From positions 1 through 64,000 of the forward strand of contig NZ_AUCC01000006.1 of NCBI RefSeq assembly GCF_000429565.1: a stretch of 64,000 bases of DNA, given 5' to 3'. The notes beneath the pieces are model-generated. The model saw nothing but the letters and a program-made list of their open reading frames with translations. It made no database searches and had not been told where the DNA came from. The position numbers were made by a program, and so were the translations under genes. Of the stretch, positions 59,101 to 64,000 are shown in pieces (the stretch's first letter is position 1; every line of letters starts with the position of its first letter). The stretch is from Arsenophonus nasoniae DSM 15247 (lineage in GTDB: Bacteria; Pseudomonadota; Gammaproteobacteria; Enterobacterales; Enterobacteriaceae).

Positions 59101-60393
59101 CAAAAAAACACTTTTCAGTTTGATATTACAACGCAGAAATTGATGATTAATGGTGAACCACCCATTAAGGCTTTGCTACTCGATATTGTAACAGGGAAAA
59201 TAACGCTAGCAGAAATTACTGCTAAAAATCCTGCAATATTGTTGCCTAGTTTTGCTGATCAGCAGGGTAAACTTGATATTAAGAAACTTAAGCAAACAAT
59301 TTATGATCCGCTATTAAGTATCAAGGTTAACCAGTATTTTGCCCATGGTGATTATCTTGCTCATGATGCTCGGTTACGCTGGAATGCCCTTTTTATTGCG
59401 CAGAAAAGCTTACCCTTAAGCCAGCAATCGGCAGAATTATCTTTTCTGGTTGGTGAATTACAGGCAAATCCCTATGCTGTTCGCTATTTAAGCGATCATA
59501 GTCGCTATCTATTAGGACAATATTTTTCATTAAATAATGGTGAACTTGATACAATTTATTTAATGCAGGCATTAGCACATCCAGAATATGTTGAATTTAT
59601 TCAGACTCAATTACAGGAGTTTTCTGGTTTAAAAATTAGCAAGGAGTTTGATGGACTTTCATTAAAACAAGCTTTGATGAAGAGTTCTACTTGGCGCCAA
59701 CGAGTTTTGGATAATATAGTCAGTTTAACTAAATCAGCACAATGTTCGCAGAGTGAGGCAACCATATCTGCCGTTAGCCATGGATATTATTTGCATAAGA
59801 TAAATACCAATAGTCTGCGTATTGAACAAGCATTGGGTGCTCTTTATGTCATAGCGTGTCAGCAAGGGAAGCAAGCACAATTTATTAAAATATTAGCATA
59901 TCATCAGGCTTTGCTTGAGCTTAGTAGCAAAAGTGATCTTAGCATCCAGGATCAGCAATTTTTAACCGAGTTTGACGCAGCTCTTAGCCAGCTGCAAGAT
60001 ATTAATTATGCTCCACGCATTGAAAATCAATCACTAAAAAGCTGGTTAATGCAAGCATCGGATGGTGCTTACTATTTGCAATCAGGTAAGCATGCTTTTA
60101 CTGTCGTGATTAAGCGGCAAGCTGATATTTTTCAATATCAGCTTTATGATCCGAAAGCCGGTGAGCTTGTTATTAGTAATAGTAAGCAAAAACAAGCACA
60201 AAAGGATTTTTTCCGTGTATTTCAAACGTATTTAGATAGGGAGACCCGATACCGCAAAGAGAATACAGCGCGGAAAGTTGATTTGATGATCGAAAACATG
60301 AATGGTGATTATCGCTTTGACATCTATGAATTAACACTTACTCATCAGGCAGTTGAAAAAACACACCTTTTTTGGCAATTTACTCCCCCCTAA
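56140..60393 (+). CDS. Giant TcdA/MARTX-like toxin, N-terminal frame (protease modules)
   Basis: 1417 codons from the ATG at 56140, preferred over the TTG at 56131 because AACAGG lies 9 bp before it. Domains in order: (1) a YopT/C58-like cysteine protease with Cys51 (GGLCWGL), His269 (GNHVVV) and Asp290 (FFDSNKG); (2) unassigned linker to about 530; (3) a C80 autoprocessing domain, about 530-705, with His595 in VVGHGD and Cys640 in LMGCELA, 45 residues apart as in TcdB; (4) a helical module, 708-800; (5) a second C80-like copy lacking both catalytic residues, about 835-985; (6) a second helical module from 1002; (7) a YopT-like half with His1318 and Asp1337 but no Cys. It stops at a TAA just after CCC CCC; the toxin continues in the +1 frame. 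No signal peptide is seen. Confidence 0.8.
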   Translation: MRVNEIKRMDIDFNQKGIIFKFAEKWLDYNSNKFFIRSSDERKKMIYGGLCWGLTRYYMTHIAQNGQQNSAVFFIKFKRLIGLANREIPINASIIERYQIEAERRYANTILDKVLFDILNEHTYANSINLLQSYRIPQVKSYLRTKEDPTAVNAHKIIKRIYRNEFIKNHDLVKERWFVDIFLIAEKNFTAFDKKSIMEIQSAIEAAKIKIYKIYVDDEINYLKNRGVLYLKKSVSDINNNYYIDIDNLFSHMTNKHQNAFYEIYTGNHVVVLTVTVNPSNNEKNITFFDSNKGLYLFNDLAEAKNFIIEFSKYTSEKYQWNLEKIDNPEIHIGFFAKASDFSDKLIDLTPPKYQISSMVINKMITHGDIIQTNEDVEIKFLQLNQHNNIVTFSIEEKSNIDHGNKKIIMSTDHIDIRTIIYLVNKEQDNLFALSHQNLFTRFDKGNIQVYQLPDNFDLSANIKDIYDKLPTPAYKVVPDSTTQSYEMVSRAPRIHSNNNLNIDFDKWRLPIIQSELITNNSHQNNLSLAYERTIIIQIQSNTILDQIVSGLIAKHPEKTILLQFDIATKKRRLAYGRHEDLLSAGQTRWIVVGHGDYQGNGKVSQFAQHSPKAVANGLQWLKNDLAIKQTPNKIVLMGCELAEGTAKEDFAFNMTQLLNKNAFDADIIAYTNDLFIDSHGKRIGYINNESDESQPARIYKKTYRYHHATDSITINGKPVILSLLNDLQADKVSFERFITDNQQLLIPLFSAPSGELNIDLIKKIAYDQRAYDLFKNAINEPDYNNYEAFYNKIIDEMVNNGINEAPIWKTVNKNYINENKLNFSHNRNDKLNVIMRLTSDKENLTKAQLYAIFKPENTLIIQCDVKNNQSFIEYGDLPSLTLISNHSWTILDGNELSLLDPDTLSQSLLALRQKYPLKVPMEIKLFNDNGKIENTAIYDPQHLAARLCQKLAEKGLNSSVSISQPKSEFMSPDYELGIFLDDYHEQQKNTFQFDITTQKLMINGEPPIKALLLDIVTGKITLAEITAKNPAILLPSFADQQGKLDIKKLKQTIYDPLLSIKVNQYFAHGDYLAHDARLRWNALFIAQKSLPLSQQSAELSFLVGELQANPYAVRYLSDHSRYLLGQYFSLNNGELDTIYLMQALAHPEYVEFIQTQLQEFSGLKISKEFDGLSLKQALMKSSTWRQRVLDNIVSLTKSAQCSQSEATISAVSHGYYLHKINTNSLRIEQALGALYVIACQQGKQAQFIKILAYHQALLELSSKSDLSIQDQQFLTEFDAALSQLQDINYAPRIENQSLKSWLMQASDGAYYLQSGKHAFTVVIKRQADIFQYQLYDPKAGELVISNSKQKQAQKDFFRVFQTYLDRETRYRKENTARKVDLMIENMNGDYRFDIYELTLTHQAVEKTHLFWQFTPP
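60385..60393 (+). other. Six-C run and stop where the toxin changes frame
   Basis: The codons ACT CCC CCC TAA end the first frame. A +1 move on CCC gives ACT CCC CCT AAG TTA and enters the downstream frame without loss. CCC followed by C or T is a known site of +1 slippage by proline tRNA. A nearby T6 run (60368-60373) could be the shift point instead, since the second frame is already open there. A mutation or a base-calling error is the simple alternative. Confidence 0.55.
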
Positions 60394-60394
60394 G

Positions 60395-63300
60395 TTAGAT
60401 ACTAACACTTATTTGGTTAAAATAAATAATATTGAGATCAGTTTGCCATTATTAATACGGGCTGGAGCACAAATTGATGGTCAATCGCTATCAGTCAGAC
60501 ATCTTCAATCATTGCCAGACTGGCGTGAGCGATTGACGTTTGATGCCGCTATGTTAAGCCATCATTTGATGCTACTTGATACTAGTCATGATGATGCGCA
60601 ATTTATTAAATTAATTAAATCACTAATTGATCAAAGAGGGCAAGATAACCTGATTGCCACGCGAGCGGAATTGGCTGATGTTGGAATGATAAAACAGCAA
60701 TTAGGCTATGTTGATCGCTATGTTAAAGGTGAGGTAATTGATGCTGCAATGTGGCATGAAATGAAAAATACCACCTTTAAGTTGCCCCGTTATGCACGAA
60801 TAATGAGTAAAGTAGGCTATGGTTCACAAGCTATAGGGATTGCTCAGCTTTGGATTTTAACAAACCGGGCGGCAGATCAATTACAGGATCCGCGTTTATC
60901 CGATGAACAAAAAGCTGAAATTAGGCGGCAACTTGCGTTGGCGTATGGCGCCGCTGCGGCCAATTTTGGTACCGATATCCTGCAACCTATCATATTTAAA
61001 TCAGTAACTAAAATAACTGATTCAACAGAGATTGCGGCCAAATTTGCCGGGCGTGCAACCGCAGTATTAAATGCTTTGTCGGCTGGATTTGATATTTACA
61101 ATGCTTATCAGTCATTTCACCAATTATCGACCGAAACTGATCCTGAGGTGCGACAAGATTTGATCGTGAATGGAACACTTGCGGTCGTGAGTGCGGCGGT
61201 CAGTATCGCAGTTTCGGTTGCTCTTTTGGCCGGTTTTTCTGCTGCCGGGCCAATAGGCATTGCTGTAGGGGCTGGATTAATGGTTGGTGGCATAATTTAT
61301 AATGGCATTAGAGCCGTTGAACGTATTGAGGAAAAGGTCAAGCTTACGGGATGGGAAGAGTTTGCGACAGGAATTAGCGCCGCTTTTGGTGAACAGCCAC
61401 CCACCAGTGTTCTTAACAAGTTGCAAGCATATAATGAAGAAGAAGGTTACGAGAAGTCACTATTACAACGCATTAAGAACCAAATTAGCATTTTTCGCAC
61501 AGAAGGCTATGGCCGAGCTCTCTATGTAAAAGAGAGTTATCAAATGGCAGAAGTACCGCTATTTAATATACGGGATATTAGTTCAGGTTTGTGTTTGACA
61601 ACTAAGGAGCAAGCAAAAGCATTAACCCTTGAAAAATTAAATGGTTCTAAAATACAAGTTTCTGCCCATGAACAAGCAACAGAAAATTACAATTACCTTG
61701 ATATGTCCCTTTTGGAAGGTACTGTCGGCTATAAATCTTTGGGCAATTCTTTCTTCACTTTTCCTAAATACCGATTTACTGAAGATCAACTCAGTAGAAT
61801 TACCACAGCATATCCTGATAAATATGCAGCCGAATCTGTTGTAATAAAAAATTACGCCCCAGTAATGAGTTCTACAAGCAATGAAATTTTTATATTTGAT
61901 CCAGAGAGAAAGGATTTAGATTTTTATCTGGCAGGAAAAAAAATAGAATCGATTTATTCTTATATTGAAAAAAATACGCAATTTATTTATTTAACTGACA
62001 AGGGAGAGGTTAAAACCATTCCGTTTGATAGAAATCAGCTACTACATCAGTTGTCGGTAGCAGGAGAGAATGCGGGTATTATTTTTAACACGGCTAATGG
62101 TAATGATACCATTGTTGGTTTTAAACAGTATAAAAATAGATTTGAGATCTATAACGGTAATAAAATCTTTGTCGGTGGTGAAAAAAATGACACTTTCGTT
62201 TTAAAGTTTGATGCACATTATCCGAATGAGAGTCGATATTTAGATGGATATGCAGGTAGTAATTCTATAATTATTCATCAATTACCAGTAATTAAATCTA
62301 ATTCTGCTGTCAATACAGAAAAAAATAGTACCAATCTACTGGGGATTGATAAGGATAACTTTACCAGACAGGTTGGTGTATTGGTTAATTTAAAGCAAGA
62401 AAAGATTTGGATGATTGATGATCATCAGTATGTTGTTAATAATTATGATAATGAAAAATTCTCTTCATTTATGCGATCACAGCGGCTTGCTACTATTAAA
62501 AACATGGAAAATGTCACCGTAGTAGCGAATAGTGCAGATATTATTGTTGGTGATGCGCGAGATAATGTTTTAGATGGTAACCTGGGTAATGATAGATTGT
62601 ATGGTGGTAAAGGTAATGATACTTTAATTTTAACTCAAGGCATTGCTGATGGTGGTGAAGGTCATGATGTTTATCGCATTAAGCGCTATAACTGGCAAGA
62701 TCATATTGAGATATTTGCCGATGATAATTTGAAATATCAGCGTTGGGATCCAATAAAAGGCGCTTTTATTTTTGCTGATAACAGCAATAGTGAAGAAATT
62801 GCATCTTCAACCAATCCCAAGTTTCGCTTTAACAACGGCTATTCTTATAATGCACTAATTGTCATTGATGACAGTCATCAAAATATTAATCAACAGAGTA
62901 TGGTTTACCTGAATTATGATATTAATGAAATAAAATCTGTTTTCAAATCAGGCAATGATATTGTTATTGAAGTTGAAATTATCAATAACGCCAAATTTTT
63001 TAAAAATAATATAATAAGTAATATCTCAATAAGATTAAAAAACGTTTATGCGCAGGATGAAAAAGGCAACTATTTTACTAATCATGAATATAATGTGAAA
63101 TGCCAAAATAGCTTTTTACTATCACCTATATTACTTGCAAAAGCAGATAAAAATAAAAATCCAACTGAATATTTTAAAGCGGCATATGTCAGACCAAAAT
63201 ATCGTAATGAAGGAAATGTCTATACCAATGATGTTGAGGTTAATTTTGCTCAAAATAGTTTTAAGGTTTTTAGCAAAGATATCTATGAAATGCCTGCTGG

Positions 63301-64000
63301 CATTAAAGTGATGGCAAAATTTTTAGCATCAGATGGAATGACTATTATTGGTGATAACGATGATCAAATTATTGCTCTGGCCGCACAGTATTATATTTAT
63401 ATTTCAAAAGGTAATGATTTCTATCTTATTAAGAGCATGGCATTAAAAAATTTACCTGACGTTGATACTACTTTTAATCTTAATGAAGATATTATTTTTG
63501 ACTTTAGTAAAGTAAAAAACAGTTTTGATAGTAATGATAAGATTATTATCGCAATACAAGAATATAGTGGCTATGATTTTGAATTTGATGGTGATCGTCT
63601 TATTCATAAAGATAAAGTTGGCAAAATTGTTAATATTGTTTTTAAAAATTTACCTAAAAAAGAAATAAAAAATGTCATTGTACAGGATAAATATCAGCAA
63701 CTTTTTATGATGGCATTAAAAAAGGGCGAAAATAAAATTGTTCCAATGATTGCAATTAAAGAACCTACGTCAGGTCATGATATAATTGAGTTGCCAGTAG
63801 GTTATCGCTTGAATGAAAATCGATTAGATGCTATGGCAGGTAATGATATTATTACTGATTTAAGTGGAAGAGATAATATAGATAATATAATTAATGCTGG
63901 CTCTGGAGATGATATGGTGACAGTAATAAAGGGCAATAATATTATTGATGCTGGACCAGGGGATGATATTGTTGCTACCGCAAAGGGCAATAATATTATT
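60395..64000 (+). CDS. Giant toxin, C-terminal frame: pore-forming region and RTX repeats (partial)
   Basis: More than 1200 codons open to the window edge, with no good start codon or ribosome binding site at the beginning, so it is best read as the continuation of the preceding frame. It opens LDTNTYLVKINN. A TcdA/TcdB-type pore-forming domain is recognisable: LSTETDPEVRQD (about 61124) followed by a long Ala/Gly/Val membrane-active stretch (61172-61305). RTX-type glycine/aspartate nonapeptides occur at about 62549-62670 (GNDRLYGGKGNDTL) and again from about 63835 to the end (GSGDDMV, GPGDDIV). Ca2+ binding and type I-like export are family inferences. Confidence 0.75.

Noticed and set aside
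61302..61844. Two short plus-strand frames (75 and 67 codons) inside the toxin C-terminal part
   Set aside because: They are out-of-frame shadows of the long open toxin frame, which carries the pore and RTX motifs.

Overview
The window is an AT-rich enterobacterial chromosome segment. Gene order (leuABCD, leuO, cra, the whole mraZ-to-lpxC division and cell-wall cluster, secM-secA-mutT, yacG-zapD-coaE, hofCB-ppdD, nadC, pdhR-aceEF-lpd, acnB, yacL) is that of the E. coli 2-minute region. Low GC, a decaying leuO, an IS630 copy, lost neutral genes and a giant host-directed toxin point to a host-associated Morganellaceae member. Arsenophonus is my best guess and Proteus or Providencia relatives are possible; this is inference, not a database result.

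Layout. 1-1130: an IS630-family element whose transposase needs a -1 frameshift, inserted in or next to the 3' end of a plus-strand gene. 1163-2571: mutH, then a 720-bp gap holding three perfect DnaA boxes. 2572-7546: the leucine operon on the minus strand, with its leader peptide, attenuator and promoter. 8173-9120: leuO, cut by an in-frame amber codon. 9473-12421: a long-chain acyl-CoA ligase where E. coli has ilvIH, then cra. 12977-30907: MraZ-controlled promoter and the dcw cluster mraZ-rsmH-ftsL-ftsI-murE-murF-mraY-murD-ftsW-murG-murC-ddlB-ftsQ-ftsA-ftsZ, then lpxC. 31001-35392: a DUF721/DciA-like gene, secM, secA, mutT. 35497-40278: minus-strand coaE-zapD-yacG and the type IV pilin set ppdD-hofB-hofC. 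40769-52155: nadC, pdhR with a perfect operator, aceE-aceF-lpdA, acnB. 52328-55315: an unrecognised small gene, yacL, mscS, a yggE-like gene. 55316-56139: a very AT-rich gap.

56140-64000 (runs off the window): a giant toxin gene. Its first reading frame (1417 codons) carries a YopT-like cysteine protease triad, a TcdA/TcdB-type autoprocessing cysteine protease domain (C80), a second copy of that module without its catalytic residues, and a degenerate YopT-like half. A +1 change of frame near a six-C run at 60385-60390 then leads into at least 1200 more codons with a TcdA/TcdB-like pore-forming region and RTX glycine/aspartate repeats. The architecture resembles a clostridial glucosylating toxin in which a YopT-like protease replaces the glucosyltransferase and RTX repeats replace the CROPs. 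This is the most notable system in the window.

How the genes work together: most of the window is housekeeping (leucine synthesis, peptidoglycan precursors and septation, lipid A, protein export, pyruvate oxidation and aconitase), with regulation readable in the DNA: leu attenuation, MraZ repeats, SecM arrest and the PdhR operator. The accessory content is at the two edges.
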